The translations under genes were made by a program, and so were the position numbers. From assembly GCA_022578965.1 (NCBI GenBank), contig MU400649.1:43345-107344 (forward strand): a DNA stretch of 64,000 nucleotides, written 5' to 3'. The stretch is from Xylaria sp. FL1777 (lineage: Eukaryota; Ascomycota; Sordariomycetes; Xylariales; Xylariaceae). The notes under the pieces are model-generated. The model was not told the origin of the DNA. It was given only the letters and a program-made list of their open reading frames with translations, and searched no databases. Shown piece after piece: positions 1 through 12,835 of this stretch; within the stretch, counting starts at the first letter, position 1; every line of letters begins with the position of its first letter.

Positions 1-3000
1 TGCGGTGTGGAGGCGGGAGAAACTATGGTGGCAACACGAGGCCACAGAGTGAAGTGTCAAGCGGAGTGCTTGGAGGTGGCCAGTGGTGTCGGCCTAGCTC
101 CTCAGGATGTAATCGAGAGTCCTGGCGGGGATACAACTGACGATGAAAAATCGGCGAATATAGGCGAAAAAAAGGTGATCCGATTGACACTGAGTATGTC
201 GTCCGTAAGTTACTGGTTGATTCAATATACTGGACTTTGTGCTCCGAGATGTACGCGACTAGACTCAACGACCAGCAGTTGCTCTCTTATCGTAAGACGA
301 TCATGTGATGGTGATATTGTACGGCCCAATTCTCTTGATATGTGAAGTCTATTCGGAACTCCAGCAGTGTCAAGAGGTGGTAAAAGATACTTATAGTCCT
401 GCTTATCCTTCGCGTGAACCGTGTTCAGGTCATATTGGCGTCCAATATACCCAAACCAACAGAGATAGCCACCAACGAGTTTGTGTATGACAACTCAGGC
501 CCTCTACTGATTGAGGTTGCATGCCACCTTGCATCATTCCCTTTTAGAAACGCCTATTCAAGCGCTGTATGAGTGCCACGTTGGCTACTGTTCTACCTAT
601 ACCGGTTTCCCCACCAGGGTATGGACGGCCCCCCTTAACAGCCCGTTGACGTCGAGCGTCTTCCCTCGACCTAACAAGGCGTGGCCTAGCACGAGAAGCC
701 AACATTGTTCTCTCTCCTTCCGCCTCCTCCCCATTGGCTCGAATCTGCGACGTCCTAGGGAGTAAGGAAGAGGGGGGCGGGATAACAAACCCTCGCCGAC
801 GTTACCAACGTGCATGGGAAGGGGAACTATTCAGCCTCGACTAGCGAGAGAAGACCCTGTAAGAATTTTATTTTGTTCTTTCCCTTTTCCCATCCCGTTC
901 CCACTCAGCATTCGATCGTTTCCCGCATGCAGCCGGGATGGGCCTACCCACTGGACCCGATATGCAGGCCACATCTAGCCCACCACGGCTAGGTACCAGT
1001 CTTTGCCGTTTCGGGCAACCTATCCTTCGAGACAGGCATACTCGGACGATCACTGGAACGTGATTCAATGTTTAGACCAGGATTAGACAGTAGATCCGAA
1101 GCCTGTCTCGGACTCTTGGCGACGGGACATGATACGGGTTTACGGGTTTATTCCGGATGACGTTCCCTACTACATAGCCAAAAGTAGCCCCCCCCTAGAC
1201 ATATATGGCATATTGCTATCTATATCAGATCTACACGTCAAGTTAGTTACGGTACGGATTACAGTCTCGTAAAGCTACAGCTATCATAATGTGCCCGTAA
1301 ACATAGGCAATGTGTGCCCAAGGCCTTATCTGGCCTGTCGAGTCAGAAAACGTTTAATACTATAAGCTCTACCGAGAGCCCATGCAAACTGGCATTGTAG
1401 CACTACATGTCTTCGCTGCGGTCGTGTTAGGTGCTATGCCCAGTCATTCATAGATGTAGTGCGTCATCTGGTACCGGAGTTGGGAATTCATTGGACTTGC
1501 GTGGGTATCTCGAGAGTTGATTCAGTGTGTTTCTCGGCGCGCCAATGGCACGATAACGAAGGAAACAGGAAAATCAGATGTTTTCCGACCCCTCTGGTGC
1601 TAGTTGTGAAAGCCACGAGTTGCCTCATTATGCGAAAGACAGCGCCAGATCACAAGAGTGCCAGCATGTCTCTGTGTGCTGTTTCATGCCTTTGCATCAC
1701 CGTTAAGGGGGAAAAAACAAAAATAACAAACAAATTTTCCCCTTACAGAAAAATATTACTATACAAACTCGCATCATTCATTGTACGGTTCCGATCAGCA
1801 AGCCACGTTGTCAAAGGGTGATACCGTCTCGACGAGACCAAGACTTCAACCCGCAGCCAACGGTAGAAACATGACTTATGGTTCGATTACCTGGGTCTCT
1901 CGATACAGGCGGCAGCAGCAGTTCCGAGGAGCTTTGACTGGTTCTGCGTGGTGACCGCAAGTATTGGTCCACATATATACTGACGGTTGGACAATGGCGA
2001 GAGACGTAGCCAAGGTGTGACTGTCAGTTTTAATTTTTGTCGTGTTAGTTTATTCATCCAAGCTACAGTATGATTTTGCAGGGTCCTGAGAAACGGGGGG
2101 CCAAAAGTCACCACCAGGTCTCTACTAACACTAGGAGATATCGCGCTTGTATCAAGGCTTCTCCCAGCCCGACACACTATACAGCATAAGGCGCGCCATG
2201 GATCTTTTCTTTACCAAGGGGTGGTTGGGCCCGCGGCCGTAGGCGCGACGTGGCAATGTTTTTATGGCCGCTTTCTGGCCCACCGCCACGAGCTCAACCC
2301 TAGCTCACAGAATCTTGAGTCGGGCAACCATTAGAGATACTTCCATACTTATTCATGTTTATTTTATTTTATTATCTTTTAATTTTCCCCTCGCTCCTGG
2401 CGGTTGAGGAGCTGGCTACCGCTACGGCCGCAGCTTCGCTCGTCGGTTCAGAGCCGTCCACGGCGCAGAGAAGTCACAAGACAAAATTCGAAGCAAATCA
2501 GTGAGATGGGACTGAAGATTTGGTTTCTTCTGAAAAGAAGATTTTAGAGAATTTCACTGTAACGTATAATCCAGCTCTACAAAACATTTATGAAATAATG
2601 ACTTAACTTGTCTCTGGGCAAAATGTTTCTTCTTCTCCCCTCGGGGCCAGATGACATAAAGCGTTACATCGCCACTTACGTATCAACAGATGCCTACCTA
2701 TATTATTCTGCCGGAGCGGTGATTCTACATTGTCAATGCGTGGCTCGTCGAAAATTTCGGCTTCCGCAAGCGGAAGAATGCATACCAAAAGGCAAAAGTC
2801 TGCATGAGGGCTGCAGTTGAAAACGTATGGCATAGGGACCGAGCGTATCTTGGTCGATCTTAAAAAGCCAATTTGATGGAGTTTTTAAGGTAGCACTACG
2901 TTTATTCCTGCCTTCAAAAGAAGGGTTGCCGAAAGCCGGGTGCTGTTCTCGTGGTTTGTTTTGTCCTAGAGCTTGTTTACGTGTAGGGTAGTATAGTACA

Positions 3001-6000
3001 CTAATTATAAGTCCACTAGTCTTAGTCGCGACAAAGAGGCCCTTTATGGAGGCCAGGTGTTTGCAGGGCTGCAAAGTATGGTGCTGGGAAAGTCTGGTTG
3101 TGGTATACTCGGCCCGTTCCGTCACACCCGCATTCCTCTTACAGTACGTGCTTATGTCCACGAGTCTCGTTTGTTTGAGTAGGTATCTGGAAAACGCCAT
3201 AATAGACTAAGCCTTTGCCTCGGGAATAGGGGATGCTGTCACTTGGGTATGACTTGCAAGCCTCCCAACTTCATTCCATTACGCACCCTGGAATGACCCA
3301 GGCATTATGCAGGGAAATAATATACCAAGCTACATCATAAATGGTCATGTGTTATCAACAATATGCGTAGCCTACGCATTCAGGTGAGAACGTTAAAGTA
3401 CCGTGCCTTCGATCTTACCCAACGATGCCACCTCCCCATTTCTTTAGCAGACGTGTACACCGACATTACCTCCATCTCGGTATGTGACAACGTGCTAAAT
3501 GAAGGTGGGGAGTACAACCCAATGACTAGATGTTTGAGAATCCTTGTCGGGATGCAACAACCTCACGAACAGGTAGGAGTCGAATCTAAAAAGTCCGACA
3601 AGCAGATCATGCTTTATTCTAAGCCACAACGGTTGTAGTCTTGCTGGGTCATTGGTTGGGGGCTGTCGTGAAAGGACCGCCATCCCAGAACCTACCACCG
3701 ACCCGTTCCGAGACCGTTTTGTTTGGATGTAAGTATCTCACATCATTGTTCCTCCAAAGACGTCAGCAGGGGATGAAAAGTGGTAGCCAAGTAACGCAGT
3801 TCTGGAGATCGTGACGCACAGGCTGACACCACAGACTTTGCATTTAGATCCCAAGAGTCGTCTTAGCTGCTGTGTGATGGCCTCTGCCGAACCAACCATA
3901 TTCAAATTCGTCGCCTTGGGTCAATGCCGAGCGAGCCCTGTACAGCCCTGTTCCCTTTATTTTCTCTCACCGTCTTTCTGTAAACCTCAAGGTAATCGAG
4001 CGGGGTTATGGTTGGATCGATGTCTGATATTCAGCCATTCGCTTTTCCCTTGATCGTCTCGAGTTGAACGAGCGATGTGTTGGCAGGGGCGGTTGTGCTT
4101 CTGAATGCGATGTGTTAAGGGTTGGCCACTGTCACTATTGGCTATACCGGCTTGATCCCAGGAGCAGTGTTTGCCCATTTGCGATATGTAATCAAAAATA
4201 TCGACCGGAATAAAGGCGCCCAAGCTCTTCATCCAATCTTCAGCTTTTTACTGCATTATCACGGCTTGGCGATCCGCAGCCATGTAGTGATAGTAGCATT
4301 TTAAGACGTCTCTCGCTATTGTACTGTAGCCTTGTGCGGCCAGAAGTCGGGCCAGCTAGAGCAACTCGTGGGGCCTGGCAGCCTTGTCATGAGTCGGACG
4401 CCTTATCCGCATATGCAACTGCATCGATGACTTAATTCAGCCGTCGCACTACTTTGCGCACTGGAGCCTGAAGGGCCAGATTGGTCGGGAGCACGATACC
4501 AGGGGTTGCTTGTGCGAGTCATTGGGCACTGATCGGGGGCCGAAACAACAAAGCGTGTTGGTCGAACTCAGCGGCCGGGATCACGGCCTGGCCGACGGGG
4601 GTGCCCGGCCCAAAAGCGCGGCCACCGGTCAACGTAGGGGCCTGGCTCCGCCGCTCATAGCAAGTTTGTTTCGCCGGCTGATGAGCACTACATACGACTT
4701 TGTGTTCCTCTCGCCTTTCGCTCGCGCATTCGTATGTGGACACAGTTCCCAACGTAACCTCGAGCGATGGTGCAAAGGTAGCATTTGCCAACTGCCAACA
4801 TGTTCTTCATCGATCATCACACCGTCTTCGTGAGTCTCTATGGAAGCCCGTCTTACAGAAATTGGGGCCCCTGGCAATTTGATATGCTGCCCGACTACAT
4901 GGTACATGCAGATATGTAGTATACATGATGAACTACATGAAGTTACCATGTAGCCGAGCTGCACGATTCCATGTCGCCTTGACGATGGATGCGGTTAAGA
5001 TGGTAGGTACAGCTAACAACCAACCGCCAACAGCCAACAGCCAACAGCCAGCGACCGCCGACTGACTTACAGAGACTACAGTAATAGGCACCTTGTAGTG
5101 TCCATGCTTCGGTTCCTGTCAGGTATCTGAGTCTCGATTTTTGCCGGACCGAGGAATATGAGATGTCACAAGTGACGGGCGGGCGAACGTGCATATGGGC
5201 AAAGACTAAATGTGATAATGATTAGGCAGTCATGACAGCCGAAAACGAGACTTAACGGTAGAACTGCATTGACACATCATGCTTGTGCCACATTGCCGAC
5301 ATACCTTGCCGAAGATATTTGCTGAAGGAAACTTGGACAGACAAAGAACTTCATCTGACCACTACCCCATTTGAACTGGAGAGATTCGACGAGTAGTGTT
5401 AAGCATATGTCGGGGGGGTAGACTGAAGTCAATTGCATACCCACCTACAGGATCTATGTATATCTACCCGATATGTATTTAGTGGAAATTGCGGGAATGG
5501 ACCAGACATTTTGAAAGAGGACCTTAGGGGGGCGAACAAAACCCTCACGGGTACACCCGACATGACGGGTCGCCTTAACTAATTATGTGGGCGCATTTCG
5601 TTTAATGCATACCGGAGTTGCACTACCCAGGTACTTACTTTATAGCTGTAATTGGGTTGCACTGCATCATTCCTGGGGCTAACGTATGAAAGCCAGCTTC
5701 AAGTTTAAGAGGTTTCTTTTTCTTTTTCTTGACCGTTATCTGCCGCTATTCGCGCTGCATCACAATGGCGTAATTTACCGGTCCTAGAACCGGTATAGTT
5801 GTTTCAAAGCTACTGAGATGTCTATATGTACCTCGGTTAAAGATCCGTACCTATGTACCTAAACCACCCATTGTTATAATCTGGCAAGGGTATACTTGTA
5901 GAGATGAGATGATTCTGGTTCTAGATAAGGAGCCTGATGAATGCGAAAAAGATAATGGCTCTACTAAACCTTAATTCAACAGAAACCACTGCAACCCATG

Positions 6001-7891
6001 CAATGAGTTTTGCCATTCTGTCAAATGCTGAGAAACATATTCCCATTTCTGCATTATGTTAACAAGAACCTTGGAAGTAAGTATACATGTAAATGTAGCT
6101 AACGTGTAGTCTATATATTTGTAGTCAATTTAATATAAAACTTAGGTAAAGACGTGATACTGTGTGAATTACACAGGTTTGTGCAATATATATGGTAATT
6201 ATACTGTATGCCTTATTCATCTTAGCTTGCGATTATCCTCGTCTGTCCTTGTATACTACTAAGAAGCTTGCTCTGACGCAAGTAGCTTGTTTTACAACAG
6301 GTTCTGCAATTTACTTATACACTACCTTAATATTTACATGTTAGCCAATAAGGACAAGAGAAATGACTATGCCTCTCATTTTCAAGGCTATCTAGTATAT
6401 TAACTACACTGATACCTATGTATGTCAGACCACTTCGTGTACATCTGTGGTCGGGACAGATCCCACAGTACATTACCTACCTAGGTAGGTAAGTAGGTAT
6501 TCCTACAAGTGCAGGTGCATCTGTTTCATCTAACCTTGCATACTGTACGTACCATATCATCTTGATGAGCTCTCACGTGGCCTCGGAGACTCCGCCGAGA
6601 TGAGTACGTACCGGAACCTCCTACAGTACATACCAAGGTACATACTTAGTATGCGTAGTATACATGCTAGGTCAGGTAATTGTGTCATTGTTTACATAGA
6701 ATGTGTCAATCGCTGGGTTGCACTTGCGTACACTAACTTGGAAGTATCTTGGGAAAGCATCTTCCATACATACATCCATCCTACATACCTTACCTTACCT
6801 TACCTTACCTTACCCTACGCAGTCTGTGTTGGGTAAAGTGTACCCTTGTCTGGTAGATTTTTTGCGCTAAAACGTCGACGAAGTATCTCGCCCCGAGGTA
6901 CTTCCACCAAAAATCTCCTGACCTGGCTCAAGCGTTACCGCGCCTGAACCGCGCCTATGCCCACGGAGGCCCGCAAATACTTAATGCAGTACGCTTTATA
7001 CCCCTACATGGGAGTATCTTACCCTGCTTAACCTTACCTAGGTACCTACAGTATGTAGGTACCTAGATAATAGGCCCTGTTCCAGATATACTTACACCAC
7101 CACCTGACATTAATTGCTTTCACGATCTCAGTTCACAACATGCTACCTACATAATTATTCACTCACCTACCTAGTACCTACTGCCGATTGTACTTGATAC
7201 TGTAGAAGGATTACTAGGTATTAATATATTCACTACCTAATTCAGTTCCTACCCAGGTACATAATGTAAGTAAGCCAGTACAGGTATTGCCTCTCCCTGC
7301 AATGTATTCCTAGCACCTATACTACGTACATACGCGGTATACTGCGTACGTAGTCGCATCTAAGTACTGCCTGGGGAACATCCTTGTCTCCTCGAACCCC
7401 TTGTCTGGTCGTCCCGCATTCCAGACTGCTACTTACAGTAGTGCATTAATGCAATATATCGCGATACGCATAGACATCATCGCAAGTCCCAAGTCCCAAG
7501 TCCCAACTGCGCTTCTCCGGACTCCGCCTACACATACACCACACTCCAAGGTCCACTGTCTACTGGCCTACTGACGTACACATACCTACCTACTTACCTA
7601 TCTACGCATACTCTACGTGACGCGACCCTTCAACTTTCTCTATCCGGAACATCCCACTCTGATCCTACCTGGATCCTCCACTGCCTAGGCGCGCGCCTTG
7701 CTTAGTATGTTTTGTGCCGTTGCGTAGGTGGCCGATCCAACGAACACCCCCCGAACCCCTTCCTTGGCTACCACTCGGCGTCTCGTCTATCTTATTGAAC
7801 CACGACTTATTTGTCCCCTGGACCTTATTTCCAGACATTCATCTCGTACGGCTCTTCCGGCACGTACCCAGTACATAGCACCGCACGCTTA

Positions 7892-7922
7892 CCCCTCCCC
7901 CTCCCCCTCCCCCTCCCTCCCC
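7892..7922. repeat. Pyrimidine (CCCCCT)n tract upstream of the F-box gene
   Basis: A run of C blocks separated by single T residues, about 31 bases. Such CT tracts are common in fungal promoters and 5' leaders; this one lies about 570 bases before the F-box start codon. Confidence 0.8.
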
Positions 7923-8145
7923 AAGGCATCCCCGGCTCTCGCTGCTGCGGTAGCGTACGTCGTCCCTCTTCTATCGCGAGGTGAATCTCCCTACTGTACA
8001 CAGCACATTGTTTCCTGCCACGCACCCTTGTTAGGGCGTTGCCGTGGACCACTCGGGGAATAACGGTTACTTCTGGCGGGCATGGGACATTGCACACTTA
8101 CTACGTACACTACTACCACATCGACCTCCCTGTCTTGTCTCTAGA

Positions 8146-8193
8146 CCCTGTTGACTGCCCTGTTGACTGCCCTGTCGACTGCGCTGTTGATCG
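8146..8193 (+). repeat. Four-copy 12-bp tandem repeat in the F-box leader
   Basis: Four head-to-tail copies of a 12-base unit, CCCTGTTGACTG. The first two are identical, the third has one change and the fourth has diverged further. It lies about 290 bases upstream of the F-box start codon, in probable 5' leader or promoter. Confidence 0.85.
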
Positions 8194-8486
8194 CCTCAAC
8201 TCTCACATGCGCGCCGCAGCTCCTATCTACCTAGGTCGACCTGGACAGGCCAAACGAGTCCTTCTGTGCTATTGCGCCATACACTGGCACCGGCGTTAGG
8301 CAGCAGCCTGGTAATTTCCACTGAGTCGTCATCGCTTCACCTCGCTCTCCTGCAGCTAGCTTCGTGCTGCGGGCCTTCCATCTCGGCCACGGCGCAGGTC
8401 AAATTTCCATGCTGCTGCAGTTTGTCGGGGCAGCCTTATGATCTGACCTCGGCAGCTGCGACCAGTTCGCCTCAGCTATCCTAGCC

Positions 8487-9786
8487 ATGGCTGCGTTGAC
8501 TCGTCACCCTGCTTCAACACCGCTTGCCGGATGCGGCAATGTCACCTCGCCCGAAGGCGACCGTGGTGAGCTGGCCGTAGAAACGGTCACCACAGCAATT
8601 GATGCCCAACCGGCCATGACGAGCGTGGCTCGCGTTCACGAAGAGCCCCAGGTACAGAGTCTGGGAACTCTGCATAATGTCTCCCCTTCGATACAGGTGG
8701 ACACAGTTAACGCGAGAGCCGCTTCAGCCGAGGTAAATCTCGCTGACCTTGGATTCGCTTCACCTTCAGACAACAATCGCGTGCCAACACCGCAACCGGG
8801 TGGAGAAAACACGTTACCGACCACCACCGTGGACACCTCATCGTCACTGTTACGGTGGGGGTGGGAGGGGATAAGCTTAGACTGTCTCCCAAATGAGATA
8901 CTCATGCAAATTCTTGGCTTTTTGGACGTAAGCGACCTTCTGACAACATCAAGGGTAAGTCTAGTGTATATTTGTGTGTATTATCAGTAGTGAGCTACGC
9001 GGTATTCTGGTCTTGGAACCAAGAGGCTAAATTTACCGAGACCTCCTCATCCCCCCCTTCCTCGAGGGCTGGACTCTCATACTCGCTTTGGTTTTCTGTC
9101 TTGTACGTGACTGAGCACAAAGTGCAAGCAAAAAATCGTGATATGAAGTCCACAATCACAATGCACATCAGGTATCATTGTGCTGAGTGATGACTTCACG
9201 CATGCTTTCACCCCTTCATCTGAACACTACACCTGTCTCGGGATTGCTCATTTAAAACCGTGATTTTATAACTGACTTGACCATCTAGATCAACCATCAT
9301 TTTCGCACCCTCTCACTAGCTCCGATCCTGCACACTTATCGGTTGCAGCGCGCCCGCATCATCCTCCCGCCATTGCTTACTTCGCCTTCACGGCCTACGC
9401 TTGCCGAGCTCATCGCCCGACACATCTTCCTCACGCACACAACGCAGATTTCACGTCGACTGGCCCGAAACCTCGTGGCCATCCGCTTGTCCCGCCGCCT
9501 ACCTCAGCGCCCCTCAGCCGAGACTCTCGTGCAACGCGGTGTCCTGCCTCCAGAGTGTGTTCCCGGCTGTGGCTGCGGACCCATTGCCCCGGCCCTCGTC
9601 GCCAAAAGGCGCGCAGTCGAGAAGGAGAAGCTCAAGGATGGCCTTCGACGCTGGGTTGGCGGCGTCTGGCGTGGCGAGGTCAAGGAGCGTAGCGAGGGTG
9701 TTAGGAAGTGGGAGGAGCGTGCCGGTGTTGGGAGGGTATGGCGTCTCCGTCGTTTCTGGGAACGCGTTGGACAAGGCGGTGCCTAG
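8487..9786 (+). CDS. F-box domain protein
   Basis: Two exons, 8487-8954 and 9289-9786, joined in phase 0 across a 334-nt intron (GTAAGT...CTAG), long for this window. The product is 321 residues. The N-terminal 130 residues are low-complexity. An F-box follows at about residues 133-165, with the typical core LDCLPNEILMQILGFLDVSDLL, abbreviated here to its LPNEIL and FLDVSDLL parts; exon 2 continues it directly (INHHFRTLS). The rest is basic, with an Arg-rich segment (ISRRLARNL, IRLSRRLPQRP) and a charged C-terminus. F-box proteins bind Skp1 and act as substrate receptors of SCF ubiquitin ligases. The start sits in a good context (GCCATGG). No substrate-binding repeat is visible, so the target is unknown. 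Confidence 0.85.
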
Positions 9787-11015
9787 AAGGCCGCAAGGAA
9801 GGTAAGTTAGCAAAGGCCCGAGTCGAACTCAGGTAACCTATATGTGTATGAACATGTCTCTTTTTATCCATTTAACGCTGTTTGGATTCGAGGGTTTGAT
9901 TTCTGCATTTACAGTTGCTGGATAACTAGTCTACGAGGAGTTTCATAGGATACGGGCGATGTTGACGTGTATGAGGCTTTTGGGGCTGTCAGGGGCGTTA
10001 ATGATGAAAGGGGCCGAGAACGTTCAATGCGGGAATTGGGTAAATTGTATCTGTATGTGCTTTTAATTCCAGTGTACTAGTGGACAGAGGCTGGAATCGG
10101 CTGGCCACGACTCTCTCATATATTGAATCTAAAACTCCCTCGTTCGTGGTCTGCCCTTCACATGTTCTACTGATGTATATGTGGGTTGAATACTGTATAT
10201 ATTAGTGTGTGCTTGATGCTGATCGCCCAATGGCTTCTATTTGCACGAGTAAGGCACCCGAGCTAGTAAAAGAGCACGACATGCAGCAAACCGTCGAACA
10301 TCCCACGTCTAGTGGTTTTATAATGGAAAGTTCGCTTTGTCTCGACTCACTTCATAGGTGACTCGTAGGTACGTTCTTACAACACGGTTAAGTCTATTTA
10401 TCAACCCCCAAGGACAATTGACAAGCCAGACTGTAGTTTGTTAGACTTGCAGTGGCTCAATAATTTTAAGCAGCGGGCCGTTGGCCCTATATCACGCATC
10501 AGGCTGGACCGCGCCTGCTTTATATGAACCAACATACTTGTATGCTATAAGCGATATGCTTCTACCGTCAACTGCTGGTCAGAGTACCACAGATGCTTTA
10601 TATTTTCGTTGTATTATACACACACCCCCTGACGCAGGGGATAGAGAGAGTACAGTATCCAGAACATGGCCATCCAGACGATGCCATACCGGCATATGTT
10701 TCAGAACGCCTACGTCGGGCTCGGCTCTATATTTTCCCTTTCCGTAGTTCGCAACCGTTGTTTTATATGCATGGTCGCATCCTGAGATCCAAGATCTCGA
10801 ACTCCCGGGGGCACCGGGACAATGCATGTCTCTGCCCCTATTTTACGCTAAATGTATGATGCCTGCCTCAATGCTATGGTAGTATTACAAGTTGATTGAG
10901 ATAGTAAGTGTCAGCGCACTTACTATCACATCACATCCCTAAGCCAATTTTACAAGGCTTTATAAGGGATACGGAGATAGATAGGTTAGCGGTAGCATCT
11001 TTCAGCTCCGCCACG
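9787..11015. other. Intergenic gap after the F-box gene
   Basis: The F-box gene and the zinc-finger gene are convergent here, so this gap holds their 3' ends. I see no coding segment, RNA gene or clear repeat in it. Confidence 0.6.
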
Positions 11016-12191
11016 TTAGACCCGGAATCGAAAGCCATCCCACTCATCCTCCTCTTCATCATCTTCTTCCTCCTCGTCCTCATCGAGCTTGTTCCTGCGG
11101 ACGTTCTCCTTTCCGTCCGCAGCACCAGTCTTCAGCGTAGCCACACCCCGGAGATTCATCACGCTCTCCTTGCGCAGCTCCTCGCGACGTTCCTTGAGCC
11201 TGCGCACGCGGCCCTCGAGCTCCTCCATCTCCTCAAACTCGGTCTCGAGCGCACGCGTCGCGTCCTCGCGCTCGTCGGCCATCTCGGCTTCCATGGCATG
11301 TTTCCGGCGCTCGTGCTCTTCCTCCTCCGACTTGGCGGCGACTTGGGCAGCACTCAGCGCCGGCGCTGAGATAGTCGCGTCTACGTAGGGGTGGCTTTGG
11401 CCGCTGGCTGTCGGCGGTGCTGGGGCATCGAGGGCTGACATCTCCGCTTCAAAGGCCGCCCATTCGGCCTCGTCGACGGCACCTGATGAGGTTTGTGCTA
11501 CGGGGGTGTCATTTCTGGTGGACGGTGCTGCCTGCGTGGTAGTTTGGGACGGTACGGTGAGCATATCGTTGGATATGGGTATTAATACTGGTGTTGCTGC
11601 TGAGACCCCTGACGTAGAGCTCCTGTCTGAACCGACTAGGGGTGATCGAGTTATCGATATCGCCTTCGGCGTTGAGACGGAGGAATTGGAACCCGCGAGG
11701 GGTGTTGCAGGCCGCGACGGTATGGCAATCTCGACGCCCTGCACGGGTGTCCCCGAGGTCCTGCGTACCAAGCCGGGAGGCGTCTGTGTCTTCTCCTTGT
11801 CCTTCTCTCTGCTACCTTCTGCTCCGTTCCCTGTACCATTCGGCGTCGACGTGTGACTGACTTCGCCCTCGGTCTTACTCCGCTTCGCACGCACCGTATC
11901 ATCATCATCCTCCCCGGCATCTGACATTGGTTCGTCGGCATCTTCACTTCGTTTCCGCTTGTGGGCGCTCTCCTCTATACTGTGGGAAGTGGGCTGTTGT
12001 TGCCGTTGGAGAGTCTGTAACCTTTGCCTGTGCGTCTGGCTACGAATGTGCGTATCCCATAAGGATTCGGTCTTGACGACATCGTGGCATAGCTTGCAGA
12101 GCAGTTTCCCGGCATCTGAGTAGGCGGCATGAGGATGTTTGATGCGGTTCTCGGCGCGATGGGCGCGTAGGAGTGCACGAGCGTCAGCCAT
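11016..12191 (-). CDS. ZNF830/CCDC16-like C2H2 zinc-finger protein
   Basis: Single exon, 391 residues from the ATG at 12191, which has a good context (CACAATGGCT) and begins the conserved segment MADARALLRAHRAE; the frame is open further upstream but conservation starts here. A single U1-type C2H2 finger lies at about residues 30-55 (CKLCHDVVKTESLWDTHIRSQTH, cited by its C-x2-C and H-x5-H pairs). A long acidic and Ser/Thr-rich middle follows, then a charged coiled coil at about 270-355 (EEMEELEGRVRRLKERREEL), and an acidic tail ending DEWDGFRFRV. This order matches the ZNF830/CCDC16 family, nuclear proteins associated with spliceosomes in animals. The role in this fungus is inferred from the family. 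Confidence 0.85.
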   Translation of the reverse strand: MADARALLRAHRAENRIKHPHAAYSDAGKLLCKLCHDVVKTESLWDTHIRSQTHRQRLQTLQRQQQPTSHSIEESAHKRKRSEDADEPMSDAGEDDDDTVRAKRSKTEGEVSHTSTPNGTGNGAEGSREKDKEKTQTPPGLVRRTSGTPVQGVEIAIPSRPATPLAGSNSSVSTPKAISITRSPLVGSDRSSTSGVSAATPVLIPISNDMLTVPSQTTTQAAPSTRNDTPVAQTSSGAVDEAEWAAFEAEMSALDAPAPPTASGQSHPYVDATISAPALSAAQVAAKSEEEEHERRKHAMEAEMADEREDATRALETEFEEMEELEGRVRRLKERREELRKESVMNLRGVATLKTGAADGKENVRRNKLDEDEEEEDDEEEDEWDGFRFRV

Positions 12192-12835
12192 TGTGACTGG
12201 AGGGTCGGGGTATATGATAAGTCCTCGGTGAGAGACGTATGCCAACTTCAGTTTCTATAGTTGAAGCAGGTATTAATAGACAAGAGTTAAAATTTCGGTT
12301 GTTGTTTTGGAGGCTATACTTGTCATGACATTGACGAGGCGGTGGAATGCAGGACTACATTAGGTAAAGTTGAGGTCTCTTCCATCAGCCACAGTTGGGG
12401 TTAACCTAGACTACATAAGGTACTTACTTAATTAAGTAGGTAGGGATTTGGAGAAATGCCCCGCGCTAAGTCAGAATAGGTAATCAGAGCACCCCATATA
12501 CCGGTACTCTATCTGTACGTGATAGGCATGCAGGTACGTACCGGTACCTAGGTACCTGTCTTGGTTCAGATCTGTACCTACCTAACGTACCTACCTGTAG
12601 AGGTAGCTCTGTCGGATTCTTCCCTTTCGTCCTCACCTCACACTCCCACATCCCGCCTCCACACTCCCGCGACGCCATTTTCAGACAAATCGCCCGTTCT
12701 CAATCATGGCAAGAGACGGGTGATCCCGCATTTTCCACGGTAAATCATCCATTAGCTAAAATCCAGGGCGCTGGCCATACCGGCGGGACGGCACGCAGGG
12801 TTTAATTGAATCTATCGTACATTGACCACGTCGCC
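12192..12835. promoter_or_regulatory. Divergent promoter region between the zinc-finger gene and Med7
   Basis: About 640 bases separating two divergent starts. It contains several palindromic TACCTA/GGTACC words (12420-12445 and 12536-12595) of the kind that recur in intergenic DNA across this window. No TATA box is obvious. The assignment as promoter rests on gene orientation. Confidence 0.45.

Larger units (their letters stand above)
1..8486. other. Long intergenic stretch without a supportable gene
   Basis: Both strands show only short open frames that match nothing I recognise, lack convincing start contexts and cannot be joined across credible introns. Roughly the first 5 kb has mixed base composition and could be decayed mobile DNA, but I cannot name an element. 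From about 6.4 kb onward the sequence is dense in TACCTA/GGTACC words (for example near 6475-6500 and 7030-7065), followed by a C/T tract at 7892-7922 and a 12-bp tandem repeat at 8146-8193. The last several hundred bases are probably promoter and 5' leader of the F-box gene. Confidence 0.6.

Noticed and set aside
2733..3200. 155-codon minus-strand open frame
   Set aside because: No ATG-supported homology, no family motif, composition like surrounding non-coding DNA; open by chance.
9810..9833. Tract resembling a tRNA T arm (CCCGAGTCGAACTCAGG)
   Set aside because: No acceptor stem or D arm around it; chance match to a B-box-like word.
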